Positions 32,739 to 43,085 of a DNA stretch of 64,000 bases are shown here, piece by piece. A model generated the notes under the pieces. It did not search any database. It worked only from the letters and a program-made list of their open reading frames with translations, and was not told the DNA's origin. The position numbers were made by a program, and so were the translations under genes. The stretch comes from Corylus avellana (lineage: Eukaryota; Streptophyta; Magnoliopsida; Fagales; Betulaceae), in NCBI RefSeq assembly GCF_901000735.1, contig NC_081545.1, positions 12,493,132 to 12,557,131 of the forward strand, read 5' to 3'. Positions within the stretch are counted from its first letter, which is position 1; every line of letters starts with the position of its first letter.

Positions 32739-32838
32739 NNNNNNNNNNNNNNNNNNNNNNNNNNNNNNNNNNNNNNNNNNNNNNNNNNNNNNNNNNNNNN
32801 NNNNNNNNNNNNNNNNNNNNNNNNNNNNNNNNNNNNNN
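32739..32838. other. Assembly gap (100 N)
   Basis: Exactly 100 N, between two homologous copies of the same ~800-bp piece of A1. The gap placement at a repeat suggests either a true tandem duplication that stopped the assembler or a scaffolding duplication. Confidence 0.95.
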
Positions 32839-33319
32839 AAAACAATTCAATACATAGACTGATCAAGCCATTCAAAGACTAGAAGTGCAAATGGGGCAAT
32901 TGGCCAAGGAGTTGAGTACATTCCGCATTAATAGGCCTTACCAATACCAAGAAGAAGAATGTCAAGGGCAGATGATGGAACACCCCAATGAACAATACAT
33001 GGAGGAAGAGTGCACCTACTATCATGAGCAAGCCGTCACATTGAGGAGTGAAGAGGTGACTGAAAATCAAGTGGAAGAGGGGAAAGAGGAGCACACTGAA
33101 ATTCCACAAGAGCCACATCAGGAAAAAGAAGAGAGCACTAAGATTTTATCACCATTAGCTCTCATTCCTGAAACACCAAGAGGCCAAGAGAGAAGTCTGT
33201 TAGAGCTACCACATGAGAAAATTGGGGACATCAAGATAGAGAAGCTTCCTGAGTTTTCTTCCTATTTTATTCCAGTGCATGATTCCCCACCAGATGAGCA
33301 ACTGTTTGAGAAAACTTAG
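32839..33319 (+). pseudogene. A1 Glu-rich module, unit 2 (duplicate)
   Basis: A second copy of the module of 31932-32504, beginning inside it (AACAATTCAATACA) and open from 32885 for 144 codons. It shares ECTYYHEQAVTLRSEEV and LPETP-type motifs with a few substitutions. A stop after LFEKT truncates it relative to unit 1, but similarity continues past it. Divergence from unit 1 is visible but low. Confidence 0.65.
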
Positions 33320-33604
33320 AGTGGTCTTCCCCAATCTAGAAACACTCAGAAGCACCATGCAGCAGAAAAGATTCATTCCCTTTGGTGCAAGAGAAGGAAA
33401 GATTGGTGCTTGAAGTTTAAAGTGCCACAGTCTGGCTGAAGACGTTAAACTTAGCGCTCATGGGAGGCACCCCATAGCATATCCTTTTATTTTGTTGTTT
33501 GTTTTATTTTATTTTGTTTGACTTATATTTTGTTTTGTTTTCCTTTGTGTTTTATTTTACTTTGGTGTTTTAGTGCTTCAAGTCTTTTGTCATGTTTTTA
33601 CATT
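33320..33604 (+). other. A1 post-ORF non-coding, unit 2
   Basis: Similarity to the coding end of unit 1 continues briefly, then the hairpin ATGGGAGGCACCCCAT at 33460-33475 and a T-rich spacer. Confidence 0.6.
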
Positions 33605-33870
33605 CTGTTACTGCGATCGAGCGCAACCTGCGTGCGATCGAGCGCAAGTCTCCACTTGTGGTTTCATTGCATTCTGTTACTGCGATCGAGCGCACCCTGA
33701 GTACGATCGAGTGCAGTAACCGACTTTTGGCTGTTGTACATTCTGTTAGTGCGATCGAACGCACCTTGTGTGCATTCGAGCGCACATCACCCACACATGC
33801 ACAGCCTTGTGCAAGTGTGATCGAGCGCACCATGCGTGCAATCAAGCGCACTTGGGCAGCATCTCATAGT
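33605..33870 (+). repeat. Array of CpG-rich near-palindromic signals in A1
   Basis: At least eight copies or variants of TGCGATCGAGCGCA in 265 bp, arranged as pairs separated by a short CCTGCG/CCTGAG-type linker, with CATTCTGTTACTGCG preceding several pairs. Smaller clusters lie at the same place in A3 (50228-50372 and 52077-52190). Translations of this array give misleading RSIA/CDRA-type open frames on both strands, which I do not call genes. Confidence 0.8.
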
Positions 33871-33974
33871 TATCTTTGTATTTTATTTTTTTTGTTTAGT
33901 GTGTTTTAAGTTTATCTTTTTATTTATCTTTAGTTTTGTTTCTTTTTACTTGTTGTGTGTTTTCTTATTTTGCA

Positions 33975-34494
33975 GGGACAAGTGTGCTTCGATTTAAGTT
34001 TGGGGGTGTACTATGAGCCATGCTTTCCAAGACTATGTCGTCCATCTCCCGGGTACACTCTTTCCTTTATTTAGACACATTGGGGACAATGTGTCATTTA
34101 AGTTTGGGGGCATGGGCAAACATGTTCACACAGACTTTGTCCCAATTTCATGTTATTTGTTTTGTGTGTTGTTTGTCTATTTGAAAAAAAAAATTAAAAA
34201 ATAAATAAATAAATAATTTTTATGCATGTTCATGATTGCCCTAAAATTTTAAGTTGATCTAACAAAATTCTGGCATAAATTCATCAATGAGCTTAAAATT
34301 TTGAGCACATGATCTGATGAGTGAATATGTTAGTTTGGTTACTTGTTTAGGACTGTTGAAAAATCACATGTTTGATCTAATCACACAAGCACATTAGCAC
34401 ATAATCTATGAGGTATGACATGAGGTCTGATATGTGTGTTTTTGCATTTTGGATAAAACTGGATAACTTATTAGATGACACTATGGCATATATA

Positions 34495-34525
<31 letters not shown>

Positions 34526-35316
34526 AATGAAAGAAGAATAAATAAATGATCATTGATGACTTTTCACTGAGTAACTGGACCTCTTGTCTCAAAGCATTGA
34601 GTGTTCACGTCAAAAGGTGAAAAATTTGGATTTGATCAATGTCATGGTTAGTTGGTTTTGTAGCCTTTTTGACTCGAGTTAGTAGGTCCTTAGGGGTGTC
34701 TCTACACCTAATGCCCTAAAACCATCTGGTTTGGGAGTCATTGACTTAACACTCGCTACATGGGTCAATTAGAAAGCTTAAGGGAACCAACATTGCACAA
34801 CCTGACCAAAAAAAAAAGAAGAAAGAAAAAGAAATATGCCATTGTTGTTCACACTAATAGGAATTTCAGTGAATTCTGAGATAAGGAGACATTGCATATT
34901 GGAAAGATTTGGAAGCCTCATAATTTTGTACTAATTCACTGTACACAAATTTCAAACTTGTGATGATTTAGCATGTCCTTTGTAAGTAATTGCACTTTGA
35001 GATTCCAATTCATTGTGAAGATGGAGTTCATCTTTTTAAGTTTGCTTATGAATGAAAACCATGATCTTGAAGTGATACTTTAATTTTTGGGATAACATGA
35101 ACTGTGCATGATGTTTGTGGGTAACATTTCTGGAAAACCCTCACGAGACTTCACTCGTCCACTAGGAAATTCCTAGGGGTTTAAAAGGCTTGTTGCATAC
35201 GCTAAATGCAATCGTACATCCCACGAAAGATGGATTTATCTTTTGTTTTCTGTTTTTCCATTCTTGTTTTTAGTTTTGTATTGCTAAGGGACTAGCAATA
35301 TGTAAGTTTGGGGGTG
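33975..35316 (+). other. A1 conserved 3' non-coding region with PPT
   Basis: 1.3 kb without coding frames. It contains GGGACAAGTGTGCTTC, two internal AAGTTTGGGGG purine runs flanking an ATTGGGGACAATGTG segment, a (TA)n tract (34489-34513), an A-rich tract at about 34806, and the true PPT AAGTTTGGGGGTG at 35304-35316 abutting the 3' LTR. The same order recurs in A2, A3 and A5. Confidence 0.75.
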
Positions 35317-36666
35317 TGATAAGTGCTAAAATATTCATATTTTTAGCCCTTAACTTGCATGTTTTAATCCTTTGGTTTTAGTTAATTAGGCCATTTTAAT
35401 TTCTTTTTGTGTTTTTCATACTTTTGCAGGCTATTGGAAGAAAATGAAGTAAATCTAGATGATTTGGGCTCAGAGAGAGAAGATGGAGAAAATTGGAGCT
35501 CCTTGACACTGCAATCAATCACAGGGTACCTACGATCAAGCGCAGTACCCAATAGGATTAAACACAACTAAGGCCAGGAGCGATCAAGCGCATACTAGAA
35601 GAAGGAATGATCGCACTATGATCGATTGCACACGGGTTGCGATCGATCGCACCCATGCGCAGGAGACACATCAAGTGGCCGCCAGAGTGTCCCTTTTTCC
35701 ATATTAGGGTTTTCCAACTCCCAATTGTAATAGGTCTCAAAACCCTACGAAATCTCTAGGCTTACTACTTTGCCAAGGACTTCTAAAACCTATAAATAGA
35801 CCCTTAAGCCTCTAGAATAGATATGCTTTGTAAGAAGAAGAAAAGGAGCTCTTGAAGTTCAAGTCTCGGGTTTATTCTTTTATTTTATTTTCTTTTCTTT
35901 TATGAAGATGTTTAACATCAACTCTATGTGTAGCTAATTTATTTTGTAGGGCTAGATTGAAGCCCTAGTTATGTTTAATTAATATTTCAATATTGGCGCC
36001 TTTGTGATGATCTTGTTGTGCTATTTAACTTGATTAATACCTGCTTGCATGAATTCCTCATATGTGTGTGCCTGATCAACATATGCATGAGGTATGGACT
36101 AGTTAGTTAGATCAATTTGGATGACCGAGTCCTGAGTTTAACATAAGTAACAAAATAATCCACACCGCGATTCTTGGGTTAATCAACATGGGGAACCGGG
36201 AGTATACACCCATGCCAGAGGCTTCGTGTGTTTGTCAATTTCCATAGAACATATGCTTTTCTAAAAAACAACTTAGTATATACCATGCTAAATCCTTTAG
36301 GAAATAAAATAGATAGAGTATACACCCATGCCTAACTCGTTGCTTAGGGAAATCTATAGCTTAAAGAGTATACACCCATGCCCTTAGGTTGACAAAGATT
36401 AGATATGCATAAGATGATCAAAGCATTGGCATATTGTTATATTAGTTGAATATTATTAGTCGTGGATATCAAAGCCCTACCTTTTTATTATTATCAACTC
36501 AATCAATCTTTGTTTTACTTAAAGAATTTATTTTTAAGTGAAAATTCAGCAATCCTCATGGGAATAATCCTATACTTGCACCATATACTATTATGTTGAC
36601 CTTGTACACTTGCAGGTAAAACGTACAATTATTTACTTATTAATTTAGGTAGATATTTACACAACC
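35317..36666 (+). mobile_element. A1 3' LTR
   Basis: 1350 bp, TGATAAGTGCTAAAATATTC to ACACAACC (end mutated from ACA). TATA box TATAAATA at 35791. CpG-rich signals at 35510-35665; dispersed ATACACCCATGCC-type units at about 36195-36390. Followed by TSD TTATC. Confidence 0.9.
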
Positions 36667-36671
36667 TTATC

Positions 36672-36848
36672 AACTCAAATCCAATCTTTGTTTTATTTTA
36701 CTTTTGGAATTTATTTTAAACAAAATTTTGCAATTCTCGTGAGAATGACCCCGTACTTGCACTTTATATTACTATGTTGACCTCATGCACTTGCGGGTAA
36801 AACATACAATTATTTGCCTATTAATTTAGGTAGATATTTGTAACAACA
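36672..36848 (+). mobile_element. A2 5' LTR, second part
   Basis: Resumption of LTR 25609-26777 after A1, with matching subfamily sequence, ending AACAACA. Confidence 0.85.
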
Positions 36849-36854
36849 AGTTTT

Positions 36855-36872
36855 TGGCGCCATTGCTGGGGA
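36855..36872 (+). promoter_or_regulatory. tRNA-Asp primer-binding site of A2
   Basis: TGGCGCCATTGCTGGGGA, two mismatches to the tRNA-Asp complement. Confidence 0.85.
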
Positions 36873-37225
36873 TTGTGGCAAATTTTGTTTAGAATTATTT
36901 TCCTTTGGTTGTGTTATTTTGATTTAGTCTTTTTTTTTTTTTCTCTATTTTTTCGTAGTTACTATTCTGCCTTTGGAGGTGCACTCGAGCACCCAACCTG
37001 GGCGATCGAGCACACCAGTGCGATCGAGCGCACCTTATGGTGCAATCGATCGCACATCCAGAGAGCAGCACAGTTACTACACTAAATATAGATCTTATTT
37101 TTTTTTTCTTTTGTTTCATGTAGGGTCATTCGAGTCTGCATATTAGTAAGTTTTTATTTTTAATTTTGTTTTTATTTCCACTTTAATTTTAACTTCTCTT
37201 TGTTATTTTATTTTTGTTTTCACAC
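36873..37225 (+). other. A2 5' leader
   Basis: T-rich leader carrying a CpG-rich signal cluster at about 36985-37065 (GGCGATCGAGCACAC, TGCGATCGAGCGCAC, CAATCGATCGCAC), the same position relative to the PBS as in A1 and A3. Confidence 0.6.
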
Positions 37226-37426
37226 ATGTGGGGCGGCATTCCGACACCCCGTAGACCATGTTCATGTTGCCACGACCCTTATCACCATGTTAGAGAATAT
37301 CCTACAATGAGACAAACTTCTAACCAATCTTATGGGTACATGAACATATCATTCTCTAGACCGGGGAATGACCACTATTTTGATTCCTGTTACCCATCAT
37401 GGAGCCAACAGTCCAATCTCTCATGA
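37226..37426 (+). pseudogene. A2 zinc-knuckle Gag-like ORF
   Basis: Starts MWGGIPTPRRPCSCC and continues HDPYHHVREY; the last knuckle cysteine has become tyrosine, so zinc binding is probably lost. A QSYGYMNISFSRPGNDHYF segment and WSQQSNLS follow, as in A1 and B2, then a stop. The downstream 37427-37627 reads as the same protein in another frame. Confidence 0.6.
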
Positions 37427-37627
37427 CATGCTCAAGCTCCCAGAATTCATGCTCCATAACCTCATGGACTGCAACATCACTCATATCAGCAATTTTATGA
37501 TCATGCATATTCTTCTCAATCAGCTCCACAACAACAATATCAAGAAGAACCACCTCCTCTAAAAAGGTCTGCCTTAGAAGAAGCAGTTGCTACCTTAGAA
37601 AAACAGTATGCTGACTTTACAAAACAT

Positions 37628-38365
37628 GTGGCGGCTCATCTTAGCCACATGGAGGAAAGAGAGCAATCACTTGAATGGATGGAGGCCCACCTCAAGCAAA
37701 AATTAGATACACTTAAAGAAGAAGAAGAAGAAGAAGAGTGTCAAAGTCAGTTGGTGGCCAATCCTAATGAGCATTCAATGGAGGAAGAATGCACCTACTA
37801 TCATGAGCAAGCTGTCACATTGAGGAGTGAAGAGATGGCTGAAAATCAAATGGAAGAGGGGAAGGAGGAGCAAACTAAAGTTCCACAGGAGCCACATCAG
37901 GAAAGAGAAGAAAGCACTAAGATTTTTTCACTATTAGCTCTTATTCCTGAGACACCAAGAGGCCAAGAGACAAGTCTGTTAGAGCTACCACATGAGCAAA
38001 TTGAGGACATCAAGATAGAGAAGCTCCCTGAGTTTTCTTCCTACTTTATTCCAGTTCATGATTCCCCACCGGATGAGAAACTGTTTGAGAAAACTCAAAG
38101 TAGTCCTTCCCGATCTATAAACACTCGGAAGCACCTTGCAACAGAAAATATTCATTCCCTTTGGAGCAAGAGAAGGAAAGATTGGTGCTTGAAGTTTAAA
38201 GTGGGAGGCACCCCACAGCATAGCCTTTTTATTTTGTTTGTATGTTTTATTTTTATTTTGTTTTATTTTGTTTTGGTTTTCCTTTGTTACTTTAGTGTTT
38301 TGCAGGGACAAGTGTGCTTCAATTCAAGTTTGGGGGCGTGCTATGAGCCATCCTATTCCAAATAG
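37628..38365 (+). CDS. A2 Glu-rich Gag-end protein
   Basis: 245 aa open frame. It begins with a charged coiled segment (MEEREQSLEWMEAHLKQKL) and a run of glutamates, then the shared module ECTYYHEQAVTLRSEEM, PQEPHQEREES, IPETPRGQETSLLELPHE and YFIPVHDSPPDEKLFEKTQ. The last ~50 codons run into the non-coding 3' region because a deletion has removed the normal stop region. Same unrecognised module as in A1. Confidence 0.5.
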   Translation: MAAHLSHMEEREQSLEWMEAHLKQKLDTLKEEEEEEECQSQLVANPNEHSMEEECTYYHEQAVTLRSEEMAENQMEEGKEEQTKVPQEPHQEREESTKIFSLLALIPETPRGQETSLLELPHEQIEDIKIEKLPEFSSYFIPVHDSPPDEKLFEKTQSSPSRSINTRKHLATENIHSLWSKRRKDWCLKFKVGGTPQHSLFILFVCFIFILFYFVLVFLCYFSVLQGQVCFNSSLGACYEPSYSK

Positions 38366-39675
38366 TTTGTCCATCTCCCGGATAAATTCTTTCCATGTTA
38401 TAGACACATTGGGGACAATGTGTAATTTAAGTTTGGGGCTATGGGAGACACTTTACACACACTTTGTCCCAGTTTTATTTTTACTATTTATGAAAAAAAA
38501 AAGAAAAAACTATCCCAGTTTATTTTATATTTATTTTTGTTGTTTGTGAAAAATAAAATTAAAAAATATATATATATATATGAAAAAAACCTATTTATGT
38601 TCATGTTCGCCAAAATAATTTGGTTAATCTGAAAGAATTGTGGCTTAAATTCATCAGTGAGCCTAAAATTTTGAACACATGATCTGATGAGAGAATTTGT
38701 TCGTTTGGTTACTTGCTTAGGACAGTTGAAAAATCACATGTTTGATCTGATCATATAAGCACTTTAGCACATAATTGTGAGGTATGACATGAAGTCTGAT
38801 GTGTGTGTTTTTGTACCTTGGGTGAATTGGATGACTTTTTAGATGGATACTTTGGCATATATATAAGTGAAAAAAAAAATGAAAAATGATCATTGATAAG
38901 CTTTCACTGAGTAACTGGACCTCTTGCCTGAAAGCATTGAGTGTTCACGTTAAAAGGTGAAAAATTTTGATTTGATTGATGTCATGGTTAGTTTGGTTTT
39001 GTAGCCTTTTTGACTCGAGCTAGTACGTCCTAGTGATGTCTCTACACCTAATGCCCTAAAACCATCTGGTTTGGGAGACACTGACTTAACACTCATTACA
39101 TGGGTCAATTAGAAAGCTTAAGGGAACCAAACATTGCAAAACTTGACCCAAAAAAAAAAAAAAAAAAAAAAAAGAAGAAGAAAAAAAAGAAAAAAGAAAT
39201 ATGCCATTGTTGTCCATTCTAATAAGGATTTCAATGAACTTTGAGTTGTGGAGACATTGCACATTGGAAATACTTGAAAGCTTCATAATTTTGTGCTAGT
39301 TCACTCTACACCATTTTCAAACCTGTGATGTTTTAGCATGTCCTTTGTAAGTAATTGAACTTTGAGATTCCAATTCATTGTGAAGATGGAGTTTATCTTT
39401 TTAAGCTTGCTAATGAATGAAGATCATGATCTTGAAGTGATACCTTAACTTTGGAATAACATGAACTGTGCATAATGTTTGTGGGTAACATTTCTGGAAA
39501 ACCCTCAAGAGACTTCACTCGTCCTCTAGGGAACTCCTAGGCATTTAAAAGACTTGTTGCATACGCTAAATGCAATCGTACATCCCACGAAAGATGGATT
39601 TATCTTTTTCTGTTTTTCCATTTAGTCTTTAGTTTTGTGCTACTAAGGGACTAGCAATATGTAAGTTTGGGGGTG
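38366..39675 (+). other. A2 conserved 3' non-coding region with PPT
   Basis: Same order of elements as 33975-35316, with an AAGTTTGGGG run at 38429, an A-run at 39149-39172 and the PPT AAGTTTGGGGGTG at 39663-39675. The hairpin sits just upstream, within the ORF tail (38201-38216). Confidence 0.75.
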
Positions 39676-40783
39676 TGTTAAGTGCTAAAATATTCATATT
39701 TTTAACTATTAACTTACATGTGTTAATCCTTTAGTTTAAGTTAATTTATGCCTTTTAGCTCTTTTATGTGTTTTCCTTGTTTTTGTAGGTCATTGGAAGA
39801 AAAATAAGCAATCTCAGAAGTTTTGGACTTAAAAGAGCTATTTTGGGAATTTTGGAGGCTCTGGTGGTACGATCGATCGTAGGGGAGCTGCGATCGAGCG
39901 CACTACAGGTGAAGACCACAATGCACAAGGCACTTGCGATCGAGCACCCAACACACAGAGGATCGACCGCACACGGGCTGCGATCAATCGCACCCGTGCG
40001 TGATGGACAAGTCAGCCGCTAGCCTTGATATGGAAAGTGCAATTTCTATGGTTTTGTAACTTATTGCGAACTAGGGCTCAAACCCTATGATTTTTAGGGT
40101 TTCTAGAGTATTCCTAAGGCTTATAAATTGACCCTTAAACCTCTAGAATAGACACACACTTTCCAAGGAGAAGAATTTGTGCTCTTCAAGTTGAAGTTTC
40201 GGGTTTATTCTTTTCCTTTCTTTGCTTTTATTTTATGAAGATGTTTAACATCAAACTTATGTCTAACTAATTTATTTAGTAGGGCTATATTGAATCCCTA
40301 GTTATGTTTAGTTAATATTCAATATTGGCGCCTTTGTGATGATCATGTTGTGGTATTTAACTTGATTAATTCCTGCTTTCATGAATTCCTCATATGTATG
40401 TGACTGGCCATTATATGCATGTGGTACGGACTAGTTAGTTGAATCAATTTGGATGACCGAATCCTGGGTTTAACAAACATAACAAAAGAAATCTACATCG
40501 GGTTCTTGGGTTAATCAACATGGGGAACCGGGAGTAGACACCTATGCTCTTAGGTTGACAAACATTAGATATACATAACATGATCAAGGCATTGGTATAT
40601 TGATATATTATCTAAATATAATTAATGGTGGATATCAAAGCCCTGCTTTTTTTATTATTATCAACTCGAATCCAATCTTTGTTTTATTTTACTTTTGGAA
40701 TTTATTTTAGACAAAATTTAGCAATCAACATGGGAATGACCCCATACCTGCACCCTATACTACTATGTTGACCTCGTACACTT
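39676..40783 (+). mobile_element. A2 3' LTR, truncated
   Basis: Starts TGTTAAGTGCTAAAATATTC, the A2 subfamily start. CpG-rich signals at 39868-40005. It lacks two of the four dispersed CACCCATGCC units through an internal deletion near 40545, and breaks at about 40783, some 65 bp before the expected end, where minus-strand chromovirus sequence begins without a TSD. Confidence 0.8.
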
Positions 40784-41281
40784 AAGGATGTTGCCAAAGT
40801 AGACGACCATAAACGTCCCAATGAATGGGTGGAACACTTGTTTCATAATCCTCATGAAGGTGCTAGGAGCATTAAATAATTTGAATGGCATCACTAACCA
40901 TTCGTAGAGTCCTTCTTGCATCTTGAACGTGGTCTTCCATTCGTCACTAACCCGTACCCTAATTTGATGGTACCCACTCTTCAAGTCGTGTTTGGTGAAT
41001 ATTGTTGCCCCACTCAATTGATTCATTAAGTCATCTAATTGAGGAATAGGAAATATGTACCTTATTGTGATCTTACTAATGGCGTGACTATCAACACACA
41101 TCCTTCATGATCCATCCTTCTTGGGCATAAGGAAAGCTGAAATTGCACATGGGCTCAAGCTCTCCCGAATATACCCTTTGGATAGTATTCCCTCTCCTTG
41201 TTGCCTCAACTCTTTGTGTTCCTTGGGGCTCATGAGGTAGTGTGGTCTATTGGGGAGACTAAACCTGGGCACCAAGTCGAT
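40784..41281 (-). pseudogene. Chromovirus-like element: reverse transcriptase fragment
   Basis: Minus-strand frame with [54 protein letters not shown] and FMRIMKQVF, the Ty3/gypsy RT core. The catalytic box, normally Y-x-D-D-I, reads YFGNIL, so both aspartates are lost. A stop lies just before CVDSH. RT is cut off at 40783; RNase H and integrase are absent. Confidence 0.85.
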
Positions 41282-41942
41282 TTAGTGTTGAATGTCACGA
41301 AGAGGCTGTAGCTCTTCGGGTAATTCTTCCAGGAACACATCGAAAAACTCCTCCACCAACTCCTTAATTGTTTTCGGTACCACTTCTGTGGTAGTGCACT
41401 TCTTCCCATATAACATATACACCTGATCGGAGTCAAGCATCTCCTTGATGAACTCCCATTTTACCAAGAGAGTTTGGGCCCCCTCTTTAGGAGGTTTTTG
41501 TCCATCTCCTGGGCTAGGTAGGAGTGTTAGCTTTACATTATCAACCAAAAAGCTATAGGTGTTTTTCCTTCCGCCATGGTGAGCATTCCTATCATATTGC
41601 CATGGCCTCCCTAGCAATACGTGGCACGCGCCCATTGTCACCACATCACACCATGTTTTGTCCTTATACTTAAACCCAATAGAAAAAGTCACAAGGCAAT
41701 GTTTAGATACTATTACCTCGTTTCCCTTCTTGAGCCACTCAAAGCTGTATGGTGTAGGGTGTTTCTCCGTGTTGAGGCCCAACTTCTGGACTGCTTCCTC
41801 CGCTACCACATTCTTGCAACTGCCCCCATCAATGATGAGCTTGCATACTTTACCCCCAATAGTCCATGTTGAGTGGAAAAGATTGTGCCGCTGCCCCTTG
41901 TCACCCTCCGCTTTTCGGGTGCAAAACACACTCTTGTCACCA
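41282..41942 (-). pseudogene. Chromovirus-like element: protease
   Basis: 215-aa open frame with VCKLIIDGGSCKNVVAEEAV, the D-G-G-S protease motif common in plant chromoviruses, then CHLVTF-like and CDVVTMGACHVLLGRPWQYD, and a spacer ending LPEELQPLRDIQH that leads to RT. It directly follows the Gag zinc knuckle region in another frame. Confidence 0.85.
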
Positions 41943-43080
41943 TCAAGAAAGGACCGTCATCTTTGGTAACAAATTCTTCCTTGACCTCCCCATAGCTGTA
42001 GAAGGTTTTTTCTTGCTCCTCTTTCTCACCTTGCTCATCGAAGGTGTCTCCCGAGTCAATAAGTAGACCACTACTATACTTTTCCCCCTGTGGCAATCCG
42101 CCATCCGGTGGCCTGGTTCGCCACATTGAAAGCACTTAGGCCCACTAGTTGTTGGAACTCGGCTAGGTGTTCCTGGTGTAGTTGGAGCCCTACTTTGATT
42201 TGGGGTTTGAGCGGTGCTTCGAGTTATGAATGGCCCACTTGATCGGTTTGTGCTTCCCCCAATTCCAAAGCCAAATACTCCAAAAGGCCCTCGTGAGGCT
42301 ATTTTCTCAACCAATAGTGCCCTTTGATGGGCCTCCAACACATTATGGGGATCTAAGAGGTTTAAAGAATCCTAAATTTGTTGATGCAAACCTCCAATGT
42401 ATTGGGATATTAGTTGATCATTGGTCTTGGCTAGATCAACACGAGTTAGACACTTGTAGAATTCTTTCGTGTATTCATCCATGGACGTCGAACCTTGGCG
42501 TAGATTCTGTAGCCGTTGATATATGGTTCAGGTATAATTGTACGGTGAAAGGCTTGGCCGCATGTGCTTCAATAGTTTCTCCCAACTATTGATCTTCCCC
42601 TTGCCCTGCCGCATTCTTGATTACTTCAATTGTTGCCACCATGCAGCTACTCTTCCCCAAAATTTTGTTCAGAGCAACGAAACTCGTCGATCCTCGGGGA
42701 CCCCCTTTAAGTCAAGAATTTCTCCAACTGCTGCTACCCAATCCAAAAAATTCTTCGGGTTGGAGACCCCATTGGAATTCTAGAATATCGAGTTTGAAAC
42801 AGGACTCCCACCATTTGGCATGAGCTTGTACAAGGGGTTGACACCCATGCACTCCGCGCTACGCAAACGGGTTCCCGGATCCATCCCCATCACTTTGTTT
42901 GTCGTCCTCCTCCGAATCATGTGGTGAGGGTATATGTTGACGTATTCTAAGACCACCCCCATCGGCCAATTGTTTGGTTAGGGCCTCAATTTGTTCCCTC
43001 AGACTTGCAAATTGTGCCTCTGAGTGTTGTTGATAAGTCGTCGCTTGTTCTTCACGAGCAGTTTCCTCCCGATTATACAC
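41943..43080 (-). pseudogene. Chromovirus-like element: Gag, main part
   Basis: Broken minus-strand frames: coiled N-terminal part with EEQATTYQQHSEAQF and EALTKQLADGG (42859-43080), a retrotrans_gag core with stops (42350-42780) including QNLRQGSTSMDEYTKEFY and ISQYIGGLH, and a CCHC knuckle CFQCGEPGHRMADC near 42080-42130. Interrupted by solo LTR 43086-44283; the remaining codons are at 44289-44337. Confidence 0.8.
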
Positions 43081-43085
43081 GTCTT

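Larger units (their letters stand above)
26778..36666 (+). mobile_element. Element A1: complete non-autonomous gypsy-type LTR element
   Basis: 9.9 kb including the nested A4; about 7.1 kb without it. The 5' LTR is 26778-27087 plus 29884-30911, the PBS 30918-30935, the Gag-like and Glu-rich frames 31270-33319, the PPT 35304-35316 and the 3' LTR 35317-36666. Flanking 5-bp TSD TTATC is exact (26773-26777 and 36667-36671). No protease, RT, RNase H or integrase was found in the internal region, so it would have depended on an autonomous Athila/Tat-like partner. Confidence 0.85.

Noticed and set aside
33570..33909. Open frames on both strands rich in RSIA, CDRA and AIERT repeats
   Set aside because: They are translations of the repeated TGCGATCGAGCGCA motif, occur in several frames at once and begin at arbitrary ATGs; the same applies to similar frames in the LTRs (e.g. 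25698-25949, 29504-29799, 57807-58209, 63032-63378).
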